64,000 bases of DNA from Variovorax sp. PBL-E5 (GCF_901827185.1 NZ_LR594671.1:1736001-1800000); one strand, 5' to 3'; counted from the first letter of the stretch, positions 46,353 to 58,124 are shown. Notes: generated from the letters alone by a model not told the origin. Translations and numbers: made by a program.

Positions 46353-46535
46353 TCAACTCTTCAGCCTCCAGAGTGTCGCTCCGATGCGCAGCAGAACCTC
46401 ATAGTCCGCCTGACCGAGCGTAGGCCGCAAACTCTCCAGCATCTCGGCCAGCGCGGAGATCGCTTCGCCCGTCGTGAGCGAGCAGCCGTCACTCGCCAAT
46501 CGAGCCATCAGAACGACGAGATCGGCGTCGGCCAT
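46353..46535 (-). CDS. small hypothetical protein
   Basis: This 60-residue, mostly helical acidic protein (GEAISALAEMLESLRPTLGQ, then ADYEVLLRIGATLWRLKS) is not recognised. The ATG at 46535 has only a weak AGGC before it. It is followed by the decarboxylase-like gene 31 bases downstream in the same direction. The amphipathic pattern and the compact spacing favour a real gene, but it could be spurious. Confidence 0.4.
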   Translation of the reverse strand: MADADLVVLMARLASDGCSLTTGEAISALAEMLESLRPTLGQADYEVLLRIGATLWRLKS

Positions 46536-46585
46536 ATTGCCTGCATATGCCAGGGGACGGGCGCTGAGCGGCTGATGAGTCGAAT

Positions 46586-46930
46586 TCAGTCCCGATCTCC
46601 TCGATCGTCGTCATCACGGCGGTGGTGGCGGTGCTCGCGCCAACGGTCGCCCCGTTCGTAGTAGGCCGGCGGCGGCCCATAGTATGCGGGTGCCGGACGG
46701 TAGTACACCGGCGGCGGCTGGTAGTAAACCGGCGGTGCCGGCCGGTAGTAGACAGGCGGCGGGTCGTAGTACACAGGGCCAGGTTCGGCAACGCCGATCG
46801 CGATACCCGGCACGTCGATGCCCACGGACCAGCTCGGGCCGGCGTCGGCAGACACAGCGGCGAAAAGTGCGCCGACTGCGATGGCGCCAGCGCCAGCCAA
46901 TTTGAAGAGTGCAGAGCGCTTGAGATTCAT
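46586..46930 (-). CDS. secreted Pro/Tyr-rich repeat protein
   Basis: This 114-residue exported protein has a Sec signal at about 1-30 (LFKLAGAGAIAVGALFAAVS, cleavage near ADAG). The mature part has a short strand-like stretch (SVGIDVPGIAIGV), then five or six near-repeats of YYxPPP/YYRPAP type, ending in a highly charged His/Arg/Asp tail. Such repeats are usual in small envelope proteins of Burkholderiales with no known function, perhaps binding cell wall or metals through the tail. The ATG at 46930 is preferred over 46936 because AAGGA then stands 8 bases upstream. Confidence 0.82.
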   Translation of the reverse strand: MNLKRSALFKLAGAGAIAVGALFAAVSADAGPSWSVGIDVPGIAIGVAEPGPVYYDPPPVYYRPAPPVYYQPPPVYYRPAPAYYGPPPAYYERGDRWREHRHHRRDDDDRGDRD

Positions 46931-47131
46931 GGTCATAGTCCTTCTAAGAGCAAAGGCGAAATCCGCCCCATGAGTCGACAACGCGCGCCCCCTGGGGCGG
47001 GTCGACGTCCATTCTGTGAAGATGGTTCCCAAACGTGACGGCCGCAGCGCGCCCCTGTCTCCAGACTGGGGATGACCCATTTGAAGCGCCGTAGGACATG
47101 CGTTCCCTTCGCGACGATGGATGGCCAAGGA

Positions 47132-48847
47132 TCACTGCTTGACCACGACCAGACACCTCGCGTCCTCGAACACGATGCGCATCGGCAGCTCGCGCTGGCG
47201 AAGCGCCGCCCACGTCGTCCGGTTCATGTAGGCCGCGGCCTGGGGAAGCGAGCGCCAGCGCTGGGCGAATGCATCCAGGGTCGGGATCGATTTCCAGGGT
47301 TCCAGGCGCTGGCCCAGGGCGAACTCGTCGGCATAGTCCACCAGCACCACGTCGCGCCGAAGATAGAAGGGCAGTGTCTGGTCGTAGCTGCGGACGGCAA
47401 ACACGGGCGTGTCCGGTTGCAGGAGCGGGAGCAGCACCGTCGACAAAGCCGCGGAACTCTTGAGCTGTCCGAAGCGGTCGTGGCCTTGCAGCACAAGGGT
47501 CGTCGCAACGAAGTGACCCAGCGCCATGCACAGCACGGCCGCGGTCGTCTGCCGGCGCCCGAGGTGCCACCAGGCAGCAGCGGCACCGAGCAGGAACACG
47601 ACGCACGCGAGTCGCACGGCCATCGCGATAGCCGACAGCGCCTCCGGCGGTGCGCTCGGCGAGACCAGCCGGCCGTACTGCGTCGAGGCGATCAGCGCCG
47701 CGAGCCACACCAGCGTCGGCACCCCCAGGTGCCAGCGCAATGTCGACGGGCGTGCATCGCGGATCCGCAGCGCCGCCAGCATGGCGAGCGCGGGGAACAT
47801 CGGCAGAATGTAGGAGGGCAGCTTGGAGCCGGAAGCGCTGAAGAACAACAGGATGAACAGCGACCAGACGATCAGCACATTGCGCGAATCGATCGGGGGC
47901 CCATCGGTTTCGCCATGGCGGCGGTCCGGCTTGAGCGACCACGCCAGACCACCGGTCCATGGCAGCGCACCGGCGAGCAGGATCGGAAGGTAGTACCACC
48001 ACGCTCCCTCGCGGCGATGCTCGGTCGTCAGGTAGCGCGTGAAGTGCTCATGAATGAAGAAGAAGTTCGCGAACTCGGGATGCCGCAACGACATCAGGAC
48101 GAACCACGGCGCCGCGAGCGCCAGGAAGATCACCGCGCCCGAGCCCCAGCGCATGCCACGCAGCAGCGCCATGTCTCGTCGCCACAGGCTGATGGTCAGC
48201 AGCACGCCGCCTGGAATCGCAATGCCGATCAATCCCTTGCTCAGCACGGCGCCGGCCATCGCGGCCCAGGCGATCCAGATCCAGCGGCGGCGCGCGTCGT
48301 GCGCCACGCGCCCCGGGCTCGCGTCGTGCCGCATCGCCAGCAGCACGCTGCAAAGCGCCAGCGTGAGGAACAGCGTCAGGCCCGCATCGAGCGTGAGGAA
48401 ATGGCTGTTGCCGACGATCCAGGTGGTCGATGCCGTGATCGCCAGCGCCTGCAGACCCACTTCGCGCCCCCACAGGCGCCATGATGTCCATCCGACGACG
48501 ATCACCGTCAGGAAGCCCGCCAGGCCCGGCCCCAGGCGCGCAGCGAACTCGGTGATCCCTAGACACTTGAAGCTCAGTGCGCCGATCCAGTATTGCAGCG
48601 CAGGCTTCTCGAAGTAGAGCAGGCCGTTCAGCCGCGGCGTGATCCAGTCGCCGCTGCGTGCCATCTCGAGCGCCAGCGTGGCGTAGCGGCCTTCATCGGG
48701 ACTGATGAGCGACCGCGTCCCCAGGCTCGCGAACCAGAGCAAGGTGGCGAGGCCTGCCATCCACGCGAGCCAGCGCAAGGACGGCGTGTTGCGGTGCGAG
48801 GTCGGCGCCGGGGCTGTCGTGCGCTCCGGCGGTGCGGCTCCATGCAT
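47132..48847 (-). CDS. GT39/ArnT-like glycosyltransferase
   Basis: This 571-residue multi-span inner-membrane protein has about 11-12 hydrophobic segments. The first periplasmic loop carries RSLISPDEGRYATLALEM, with the Asp-Glu motif of GT-C enzymes of the ArnT/PMT group, and GDWITPRLNGLLYFEKPAL. These use undecaprenyl-linked sugars to modify lipid A or proteins. The first six residues of the mature part are disordered (Pro/Thr-rich). It is alone, so the sugar (possibly aminoarabinose) is uncertain. Confidence 0.87.
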   Translation of the reverse strand: MHGAAPPERTTAPAPTSHRNTPSLRWLAWMAGLATLLWFASLGTRSLISPDEGRYATLALEMARSGDWITPRLNGLLYFEKPALQYWIGALSFKCLGITEFAARLGPGLAGFLTVIVVGWTSWRLWGREVGLQALAITASTTWIVGNSHFLTLDAGLTLFLTLALCSVLLAMRHDASPGRVAHDARRRWIWIAWAAMAGAVLSKGLIGIAIPGGVLLTISLWRRDMALLRGMRWGSGAVIFLALAAPWFVLMSLRHPEFANFFFIHEHFTRYLTTEHRREGAWWYYLPILLAGALPWTGGLAWSLKPDRRHGETDGPPIDSRNVLIVWSLFILLFFSASGSKLPSYILPMFPALAMLAALRIRDARPSTLRWHLGVPTLVWLAALIASTQYGRLVSPSAPPEALSAIAMAVRLACVVFLLGAAAAWWHLGRRQTTAAVLCMALGHFVATTLVLQGHDRFGQLKSSAALSTVLLPLLQPDTPVFAVRSYDQTLPFYLRRDVVLVDYADEFALGQRLEPWKSIPTLDAFAQRWRSLPQAAAYMNRTTWAALRQRELPMRIVFEDARCLVVVKQ

Positions 48848-48871
48848 TTCAGCATGATCGCAAGCCCTTCC

Positions 48872-49366
48872 TTACCGCCGCCTTATCTGCGTGCGATCCG
48901 ACCGGATCTGCTGGGGATCGCGTGGCACCAGGTCGTAATGGCACAGCGTGCCGAGGATCGTTCCGGCACTGTCCATGAGCGGCACTCTGCAATAGGTCAG
49001 GACCTGCGCCCTGGCGGGATGCTGCGCGAGGCGCTCGTCCACGAGCGCGTTCGGGGTCATGAACGGCGCATGGCTCTCTCGCACGAAGCAGCAATAAGTG
49101 GCCGTATCGGGGACCTCCTGGGCCGTAAGGACGTCCGGATTCTCGCGGTCATAGTGGACGGCAGCGTTGGCCTTGCCGTCTTCGAAACGCCATATTCCGA
49201 TGAAACGATAGTCCGTCCGCTGCAGCAAAGACGCGAGCGCTTCTCGAAGTCCTTCGGCGCGCAGCGCGGCCGGCCCGGGTCTCGTCGCATCGCCGCGTGA
49301 CTTAAGTCGCTCGTAAGCAGGGATCGCCGAGGATTGGGCCTCGACATGGTCCTCAGCAACACCCAC
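48872..49366 (-). CDS. GAF-domain protein
   Basis: This 164-residue protein starts at a GTG at 49366, with TGAGGAG 9 bases upstream. It forms a single GAF-like sensory domain: LREALASLLQRTDYRFIGIW, VHYDRENPDVL, then CCFVRESHAPFMTPN and CRVPLMDSAGTILGTLCHYD. Such domains bind haems, tetrapyrroles, nucleotides or other small ligands. No output domain is present. An earlier start cannot be excluded. It is divergent from the secreted unknown gene. Confidence 0.65.
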   Translation of the reverse strand: MGVAEDHVEAQSSAIPAYERLKSRGDATRPGPAALRAEGLREALASLLQRTDYRFIGIWRFEDGKANAAVHYDRENPDVLTAQEVPDTATYCCFVRESHAPFMTPNALVDERLAQHPARAQVLTYCRVPLMDSAGTILGTLCHYDLVPRDPQQIRSDRTQIRRR

Positions 49367-49426
49367 CTGTTCGAACTCCTCAGCGCTGCAATGCCTGTGA
49401 GAGCGCTGCGCTCCATTTCCTGCGTC

Positions 49427-50287
49427 ATGGCCAAGGGCCTCGATCAGCGCGGCGCTGCCGTCGCCGCGCTTGCCGTCGTCATGGCATTGACCGCATCTGC
49501 CGCACAGGCGTCGAGCGCTGACGAACTGAGCGGCAAGCTGACCTTGCTGCGGGGCCCATTGGACAGGTCGGCTTTCAACCGCCCCCTGATGCTGAATGCG
49601 AGCGACACGGCGAACGGACTCCAGGGCGATGTGTACGCCATCGTCGATCATCCCCTTGCAGCGCTCAGCTCGACGCTGAGCACGCCTGATGCATGGTGCC
49701 AAGCCATGCTGCTGCATGTCAGCAATCGCCGCTGCACGGTGTCGACGGAAGCCGCAGGCTCGACGCTCGCGTTGAGCGTGGTGCGCAAGTACGACCAGCC
49801 TGTCGACAGCGCCTTTCGCCTCGTCTTCGACTTTCGCCTGATCGATGCAACACCGCAGCACCTGCAGGTGCAACTTGGCGCGTCAGCCGGTCCTCTGGGC
49901 ACCAGCAACTACCGGATCGCGTTCGAGGCCATTCCTGCCGATGCGGCGCACAGCTTCCTGCACTTTTCGTATTCCTACGACGAGAACGCCCTGACCAGTG
50001 TCGCCATGCAGGCCTACCTGGCCACCTTCGGCCGTTCCAAGGTCGGCTTTAGCGTGCTTGGGCGAACGGCCGATGGGCAACCCGAGTACATCAGAGGCAT
50101 GCACGGGCTGGTCGAGCGCAACGCCATGCGCTACTTCCTGGCGGTGGATGCCTACCTCGACGCCCCCAGGGACGCCATTTCCCGGCGGAATGCCTGGTAC
50201 GCCGCCACAGAACAATATCCGCGGCAGCTGCATGAAATCGACCGCCAGACCTATCTGGAATTGAAGGCTGCCGATGACCACCGCTGA
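49427..50287 (+). CDS. secreted protein of unknown function
   Basis: I do not recognise this 286-residue protein. The N-terminus, MAKGLDQRGAAVAALAVVMA, and the following AQASSADE look like a Sec signal. The mature part is mixed, with LVFDFRLIDATPQHLQVQL, SFLHFSYSYDENALTSVAMQ and VERNAMRYFLAVDAYLDAP. Cysteines are two in the WCQAMLLHVSNRRCTV segment, possibly a disulfide. Starts at 49346 and 49391 are alternatives. I prefer 49427 because it gives a normal signal. Confidence 0.7.
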   Translation: MAKGLDQRGAAVAALAVVMALTASAAQASSADELSGKLTLLRGPLDRSAFNRPLMLNASDTANGLQGDVYAIVDHPLAALSSTLSTPDAWCQAMLLHVSNRRCTVSTEAAGSTLALSVVRKYDQPVDSAFRLVFDFRLIDATPQHLQVQLGASAGPLGTSNYRIAFEAIPADAAHSFLHFSYSYDENALTSVAMQAYLATFGRSKVGFSVLGRTADGQPEYIRGMHGLVERNAMRYFLAVDAYLDAPRDAISRRNAWYAATEQYPRQLHEIDRQTYLELKAADDHR

Positions 50288-50321
50288 GCGCGCATGCTCA
50301 GCTGAAAGCGGCATTCACGCG

Positions 50322-50939
50322 CTAGTACCCGACCGTGAAGCGCTGGTGCGAATGCGCCGGCTTTTCGAACTCGTCGGCCAGCGCGATCGCGTAGTCCTCC
50401 ATCGAGATCCAGCTCTTGCCATCGGCGGCGGTCAGCAGGCGATCGCCACCGAGGCGGAACTTGCCGGTGCGCTCGCCCGGCGCGAACAGCGCCGAGGGCG
50501 ACAGAAAGGTCCAGTCCAGGTCTTGCTCGGCCTGCAGGGCCTCGAGGAACACGCGGCCCGCCAGTGCTTCGGGCTTGTAGGCCTCGGGAAATTGGGGTGT
50601 GTCGACCAGCGCCTGGCCCGGTGCGACTTCGAGGCTGCCGGCGCCGCCGACCACCAGCAGGCGCGGCACGCCGGCCTGCCTGGCCGCGGCGATGACCGTC
50701 GCGGCATCGCTGCCACCTGCGAAGCGGGTGGCGCTGATCACCGCGTCGTGGCCACGCAGCGCCGGCGCCAGCGAATCGACCTGCGTCGCATCGGCCTGCT
50801 TGAATGCGAGGCCCGGCCGGGCTTCGGCCTGCGCGATGTTGCGCGCGATGCCGGTGACCGTGTGGCCGCGGCCCAGCAGTTCGGTGGCGATGCGGGAGCC
50901 GGCACGGCCGGTGGCTCCGAGGATGGCAATGTGGCTCAT
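50322..50939 (-). CDS. NAD(P)-binding oxidoreductase (NmrA/atypical SDR)
   Basis: This 205-residue Rossmann protein has the glycine motif GATGRAGSRIATEL at residues 8-21 and the VISATRFAG and LLVVGGAGSLEVAPGQ segments of atypical SDRs such as NAD(P)H-binding YwnB-like proteins. No Tyr-x-x-x-Lys catalytic pair in the usual place is visible, so it may act as an NADP-dependent sensor or quinone-type reductase. It is monocistronic, with 114 bases to the upstream HPP gene. Confidence 0.8.
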   Translation of the reverse strand: MSHIAILGATGRAGSRIATELLGRGHTVTGIARNIAQAEARPGLAFKQADATQVDSLAPALRGHDAVISATRFAGGSDAATVIAAARQAGVPRLLVVGGAGSLEVAPGQALVDTPQFPEAYKPEALAGRVFLEALQAEQDLDWTFLSPSALFAPGERTGKFRLGGDRLLTAADGKSWISMEDYAIALADEFEKPAHSHQRFTVGY

Positions 50940-51053
50940 GGCCGGACTCCTGTTTTCCTGAAGTCGCTATCCTAGGTTGCACCACTCGAACGACAAAGGA
51001 CCAACGGCGAAACTGTGTGTTGCCCGGCAGGCCGTCGCTGCGACAGGGTCAGG

Positions 51054-52187
51054 TTAGCCCTGCGGGCCGACGACGCGGTAGAGGGCGCGCACGAAATCCG
51101 ATTCGGTGACCATGCCGCGCAGCCGCCGCGCCTCGTCGATGATGGGAATGTGGTGATGGCCGCTCTCGGAGAAGATCGGCACCAGCTCGGCCATCGGCCG
51201 GTCTTCGCTGGCCACGCGCACCTGCCGGGTCATGATCTCGCCGACCACCTGGGGCTTGTTCGACAGCGCGCTGCGGGTCGCGCGGATGAAGTCGCGCAGC
51301 CGTCCGCCGAATCCTTCGTGGTGGGTCAGGTCGATCTGGCGGAAGAAGTCGGCCTGCGTGACGATGCCGACGACCTGACGCGAGCGGTCGATCACGGGCA
51401 GCGCCTTGATGTGCCGCGCGTGCATCAGGGCCCATGCTTCCTGGAGCGGCGTGGCAATGGCCACGGAGACCGGGTCGTGCGACATGATGTCGGCACACCG
51501 CACCGTGCCGAGCCGGCGCCGCCAGGCCTCGAGTTCGGTCTCGCGGATCAGCAGTTCGAGGTCGTCGCGGCTGATGTCGAGCACCTGGTTGTAGCGCGCC
51601 AGCACGGCGTCGATGTCGGCCGAACTGAAGGGCGCATTGCCGGCTGCCGGGCGCGGCGAGAGCTGCACGTGCGGATAGCGCCGACCCGTCAGGCTGTTGT
51701 AGACGACGCCGACCAGCACCAGCAGCAGCGAGTTGGCCAGCACCGGAAACAGCGCAAAGCGGAACTGTGTCGCATGCGCGAGCACCGCGAGCAAGGCCAC
51801 GGCGCCGCCCGGCGGATGCAGGCAGCGCAAGGCCAGCATGGCCGCGATGGCGAGTGCCGTCGCGAGCGCACCGGCCCAGGCCGGATCCGGAATCCATCGG
51901 ACGCAGGCAATGCCGATCAAGGCCGCGACCGCGTTGCCGCCGATCACCGACCAGGGCTGCGCGAGTGGGCTGGCCGGCAGTGCGAACACCAGCACGGCGC
52001 TGGCGCCCAGCGGTGCGATCAGCCAGGCACTGTCGATCGAAGGCTGCGCCAGCGCGCGGCAAACCAGCGCGGTGAGCAGAAGCCCCAACCCCGCGCCGGC
52101 GATGGCACGCAGGCGCTCGCGCGTGTTGATCGCCGTTCGGCCCGGCAGCCAGGCGCGCGCTGCCGCGGGCAGTCTCTCGAGCCGCAT
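51054..52187 (-). CDS. HPP-family membrane protein with CBS domain pair
   Basis: This 377-residue protein has an N-terminal HPP domain (about residues 30-165) with four or five membrane segments and the signature LRCLHPPGGAVALLA. Two CBS domains follow (about 225-285 and 310-370), with IMSHDPVSVAIATPLQEAWA and EIMTRQVRVASEDRPMAELV. HPP domains are linked to nitrite transport in plants. CBS pairs bind adenosine ligands, so it could be an ATP-sensing anion transporter. It starts 5 bases after the stop of the efflux gene (52192) in the same direction. Confidence 0.85.
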   Translation of the reverse strand: MRLERLPAAARAWLPGRTAINTRERLRAIAGAGLGLLLTALVCRALAQPSIDSAWLIAPLGASAVLVFALPASPLAQPWSVIGGNAVAALIGIACVRWIPDPAWAGALATALAIAAMLALRCLHPPGGAVALLAVLAHATQFRFALFPVLANSLLLVLVGVVYNSLTGRRYPHVQLSPRPAAGNAPFSSADIDAVLARYNQVLDISRDDLELLIRETELEAWRRRLGTVRCADIMSHDPVSVAIATPLQEAWALMHARHIKALPVIDRSRQVVGIVTQADFFRQIDLTHHEGFGGRLRDFIRATRSALSNKPQVVGEIMTRQVRVASEDRPMAELVPIFSESGHHHIPIIDEARRLRGMVTESDFVRALYRVVGPQG

Positions 52188-52191
52188 GCGC

Positions 52192-53430
52192 TCAGATCGC
52201 CTCGCCAGCCACGCGCCGGCCGATCTCGGGCCAGCGTCCGTGAAGCCAGACCCACGCGACCAGACCCACGCCCATCATCCCGATCGAGGTCAGGGCCATC
52301 GCCAATGTGGAGTGCATGACCAGCGGCGCGACCACGCCCGCCACGATGCCGTTGGCGGTGGAGCCGATCACCGCCTGCAGCGACGAGGCCATGCCGCGGC
52401 GCGCGGGATGCAGGTCGAGCACCAGCAGTGTGATCACCGGCACCATCAGCGCCCAGCCGAATGCGAACACGGCCAGCGGGAACAGCGCCCAGGCGGCGTT
52501 CGCGGTGAAGAGGGCATTGGCCGCGACGTTGACGACCGAGGTCGCCAGCATGATCACGAAGCCGTGGCGGATCTGCCGTTTGGGCGCGACCTTGCCGGCC
52601 ATGCGGCCGCTGGCCCAGGCGCCGGCCATGATGCCGCCGATGGTGAGCAGGAAGAACCAGAAAAACTGGGTCGGCGCGAGCGCGAGATGGTCACCCAGGA
52701 ACGCGGGCGCAGCCAGCACGTAGAGGAACATGCCGTTGAACGGCACGCCGCTGGCGAGCGCCAGCAACAGGAAGCGCGGATCCGAGCACAGGTCCCAATA
52801 GCCGCGCATCAGGTGCCGGACCTCGAAAGGCTGGCGATGGCTTTTGTGCAGCGTCTCGGGCAACAGCTTGTAGTTGGCGCCGAACAGCACCACGCCGACC
52901 GCGACCAGGAACCAGAAGACGCTGTGCCAGCCGAGGTGCACGAACAGGAAGCCACCCACGATCGGCGCGATCGCGGGTGCGACACCGAAGTAGATGGTGA
53001 TCTGGCTCATCACCTTCTGCGCATCGGCCGGTGCGAACATGTCGCGCACCACCGCGCGCGACACCACGATGCCTGCACCGGTCGACAGGCCTTGCAGCGC
53101 ACGGAAGAACACCAACTGCCCGATGTTCTGCGACAGCGCACAGCCCAGCGAAGCCGCGGTGAACACCGCCAGGCCCCACAACACGACCGGCCGGCGCCCG
53201 AAGCTGTCCGACAGCGCGCCGTGGAACAGGTTCATGAATGCGAAGCCGAACAGGTAGGCCGAGAGCGTCTGCTGCATCTCGACCGGCGTGGCGCCGATCG
53301 ACTGCGCGATACCCGAGAAGGCCGGGATGTAAGTGTCGATCGAGAACGGGCCGAGCATGCCCAGCACGGCAAGTAAAACGGCCAGCGCCCAGCGCGGCGC
53401 CTGCCAGATCTTGTGAGCGTCGGGATTCAT
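52192..53430 (-). CDS. Bcr/CflA-type multidrug efflux transporter (MFS)
   Basis: This 412-residue MFS drug/H+ antiporter has twelve predicted spans. It carries LGMLGPFSIDTYIPAFSGIA at the start, the loop 2-3 motif GALSDSFGRRPVVLWGLAVF (MFS motif A), and GIVVSRAVVRDMF (DHA1 motif C region). Bcr-type pumps export bicyclomycin, chloramphenicol or sulfonamides, so exact specificity is open. The HPP-CBS gene follows 4 bases after its stop in the same direction. Confidence 0.92.
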   Translation of the reverse strand: MNPDAHKIWQAPRWALAVLLAVLGMLGPFSIDTYIPAFSGIAQSIGATPVEMQQTLSAYLFGFAFMNLFHGALSDSFGRRPVVLWGLAVFTAASLGCALSQNIGQLVFFRALQGLSTGAGIVVSRAVVRDMFAPADAQKVMSQITIYFGVAPAIAPIVGGFLFVHLGWHSVFWFLVAVGVVLFGANYKLLPETLHKSHRQPFEVRHLMRGYWDLCSDPRFLLLALASGVPFNGMFLYVLAAPAFLGDHLALAPTQFFWFFLLTIGGIMAGAWASGRMAGKVAPKRQIRHGFVIMLATSVVNVAANALFTANAAWALFPLAVFAFGWALMVPVITLLVLDLHPARRGMASSLQAVIGSTANGIVAGVVAPLVMHSTLAMALTSIGMMGVGLVAWVWLHGRWPEIGRRVAGEAI

Positions 53431-53455
53431 GGGGAGGTGGCGATGCCTTGTTCGT

Positions 53456-53550
53456 GAAATACCGCGGATCCGGCTCGGCCGGTCCGCTGGTATTGCCCCT
53501 GGCAGGGGGTGGCGTAGCGACGCGAAGTGCGCGCAGCCTGGGGGCGAGCT
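53456..53550 (-). repeat. intergenic hairpin repeat, type A (copy 5, with compensatory changes)
   Basis: It follows the rpoD stop codon directly and ends 25 bases before the efflux gene start. The outer stem is AATACC/GGTATT instead of AACACC/GGTGTT, and the mid segments change from GGAACC/GGGCC to GGATCC/GGTCC. The outer-stem change preserves base pairing, which supports a selected structure. Confidence 0.85.
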
Positions 53551-55863
<2,313 letters not shown>

Positions 55864-56118
55864 ACGACCTCGTACAACAAGATGGACCAAGCGGAATCAC
55901 AGGCGCCAAGAACCCGACGCAGGCAGGAACACGGACAAGGGAGCGAAGAGGAAGCGAATCCTCAGGCACTCTTCAAAAGACAAGATGTCGGGCGAACATT
56001 TGGTGTGCAGTCCTTGCGGTGTATTGACCCGTTTCCCGTTGGGAAGTGCATTGCGCATGGGGCCGGCCCGGAGGTGCTGCTGTCGCTCTTGTCTATTTCG
56101 CGAGTAGCGAAGCCTTAC

Positions 56119-56144
56119 ATTATAGCGCGTCGCGCGCTTTTCAA
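56119..56144 (-). promoter_or_regulatory. candidate promoter for rpoD
   Basis: Minus strand reads TTGAAA (56144-56139), 14 bases, TATAAT (56124-56119). The -10 is perfect but the spacer is short for sigma-70 (17), so another -35 could be used. It overlaps the 3' end of dnaG, about 255 bases ahead of rpoD. The rest of the 277-base dnaG-rpoD gap shows no other clear signal. Confidence 0.4.
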
Positions 56145-58042
56145 GTGTTGTCGGGATTGTCCGGCTTGAGGCGGCGGCGCAATTCCAGACGGCGCGCCTC
56201 CAGGGCCTTGTAGCGTTCCAGCGCGCGCGGGTCGCTGCCGACCGCTGCGATCGCCTCGCTTTGCTGGGCCTTGAGCCGGTCGTCCAGCATGTAGTCGAGG
56301 ACGTTGCGCAGCTCCCTGACGGCATCGGCCGCCTGTTCGCCCTCGAGATCGGGCACGGGGCCGCCGTCCGGGCCGGTCATGACGCGTTCGGCCAGGGCTT
56401 CGAATTCCATGCCGCGCAGGCCCTCGCGCAATGCCGCCCAGGGTTGCATGCCGTGTTCGTGCAACTGGCTGTCGAGCCAGGCGAACAGCCGGCCGTGTTC
56501 CCCGGGCAGGTCGCACAACATCGCATGCAGCTCGTGGGAGAGCGCCTCCCATTGCGCCATGTTCGACAGCAGGAGCCGCGCTGCGACATCGGGCCGGCCG
56601 GGCGGCAGCACGCGGCCGGCGGCGAGGCGCCGGGGTGTCGGAGCGCCGCCGTGGCGCCGCTCGAATGACCGTGTGTCTCCCATCCGGCGATCGTCCCCTT
56701 GCTGACGGAACGAGGGCACGGGCCGGGCAGCCGGGGTCGGCGCCCACAGTTCGCCGAGCTCCTGGGGGCTGAGCTGCACCAGCTCGGCGAATTCGCCCAG
56801 CAGCTGGCGCTTGAGGGCGCCATCAGGCAGTGCGCTCCAGAGTGGTCGTGCGTTGCTGGCCAAGTGGGCCCGGCCCTCGGCGCTGCCGAGATCGCAGCCT
56901 TCGCGTGCGGCTTCGATCATGAAGCGGCTGAGCGGGGTCGCCTCATTGACGAAGCGCGCGAAGGCATCGGCCCCGAATTCGCGGATGAAGCTGTCGGGAT
57001 CGTGTTCGGCCGGCAGGAACAGGAACTTGATGCTGCGCACGTCGCTCGCGTAGGGCAGCGCGCCGTCGAGCGCCTTGCGCGCGGCGCGGCGGCCGGCCGC
57101 GTCGCCGTCGAAGCTGAACACCACCGACTCCGTGAAGCGGAACAGCTTCTGGACGTGCTCCGGCGTGCAGGCCGTGCCCAGCGTCGCGACGGCGTTCGGG
57201 AATCCGAGCTGCGCGAGCGCCACCACATCCATGTAGCCCTCGGTCACCAGGGCATAGCCGTGCTCCCGAAATGCGGCGCGCGCTTCATAGAGGCCATAGA
57301 GTTCGCGGCCCTTGCTGAACACGGGGGTTTCGGGCGAGTTGAGGTACTTGGGTTTCTCGTCGCCCATCACGCGGCCGCCGAAACCGATGCACTCGCCCTT
57401 GACGTTGCGGATCGGGAACATGACCCGATCGCGAAAGCGGTCGTAGCGCTTGCCTTCCCCGTTGTCGGTCTCTTCGCCGACGATCACCAGGCCGCTTTCG
57501 GCCAGCAGCGGATCGTCGTATTCGGGAAAAACGCTTGCCAGCGTGCGCCATCCGGCGGGCGCATAGCCGATGCCGAATTGCCGTGCGACTTCGCCCGAGA
57601 CACCGCGCCCCTTGAGGTAGTCGATCGCCGAGGGCGATTGCCGCAGGTGCTTTCGGTAGGCGTCGCCGGCCTTCTCGAGCACCTCGGTCAGCGTGGCCTG
57701 CTTCTGGCGCTGGCCGGCGGCGCGGGCGCGTTCCTCGGGCGAGGCATCGTCTTCCGGCACTTGCAGGCCGTACTGGCCGGCGAGATCGTGCACGGCCTCC
57801 ACGAAGCCCATGCCGGCGTGCTCCATCAGGAAGCCGATCGCATTCCCGTGCACGCCGCAGCCGAAGCAGTGATAGAACTGCTTGGTCGGGCTGACCGAGA
57901 ACGAGGGCGATTTTTCGCCGTGGAACGGGCACAAGCCCATGAAATTGGCGCCGGCCTTCTTCAGCTGAACGTAACGCCCGACGATTTCCACCACGTCGGC
58001 GCGTGCGATCAGTTCCTGGATGAATGAGGCGGGGATGGTCAT
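56141..58042 (-). CDS. dnaG: DNA primase
   Basis: This 633-residue primase makes RNA primers for replication. The CHCC zinc motif is CPFHGEK ... CFGCG (about residues 39-65). The TOPRIM core contains VTEGYMDVVALAQLGF (acidic Glu) and SFDGDAAGRRAARKAL (DxD). The C-terminal helicase-binding domain follows (about 470-633). The ATG at 58042 starts a standard TIPASFIQELIARADVVEIV N-terminus. It is the upstream partner of rpoD. Confidence 0.97.
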   Translation of the reverse strand: MTIPASFIQELIARADVVEIVGRYVQLKKAGANFMGLCPFHGEKSPSFSVSPTKQFYHCFGCGVHGNAIGFLMEHAGMGFVEAVHDLAGQYGLQVPEDDASPEERARAAGQRQKQATLTEVLEKAGDAYRKHLRQSPSAIDYLKGRGVSGEVARQFGIGYAPAGWRTLASVFPEYDDPLLAESGLVIVGEETDNGEGKRYDRFRDRVMFPIRNVKGECIGFGGRVMGDEKPKYLNSPETPVFSKGRELYGLYEARAAFREHGYALVTEGYMDVVALAQLGFPNAVATLGTACTPEHVQKLFRFTESVVFSFDGDAAGRRAARKALDGALPYASDVRSIKFLFLPAEHDPDSFIREFGADAFARFVNEATPLSRFMIEAAREGCDLGSAEGRAHLASNARPLWSALPDGALKRQLLGEFAELVQLSPQELGELWAPTPAARPVPSFRQQGDDRRMGDTRSFERRHGGAPTPRRLAAGRVLPPGRPDVAARLLLSNMAQWEALSHELHAMLCDLPGEHGRLFAWLDSQLHEHGMQPWAALREGLRGMEFEALAERVMTGPDGGPVPDLEGEQAADAVRELRNVLDYMLDDRLKAQQSEAIAAVGSDPRALERYKALEARRLELRRRLKPDNPDNT

Positions 58043-58124
58043 GTAGGCGAAGAGCGGCAAATCATACGCAAGCCCTCGTCTGGCTGCCTGCCGGCGGCAT
58101 ACTGGCTGCTCCGAAATCCGACGC

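Noticed and set aside
46590..46780. Short tandem repeats that might suggest a CRISPR array
   Set aside because: They are in-frame Tyr/Pro codon repeats of a secreted protein with uneven spacing and no unique spacers.
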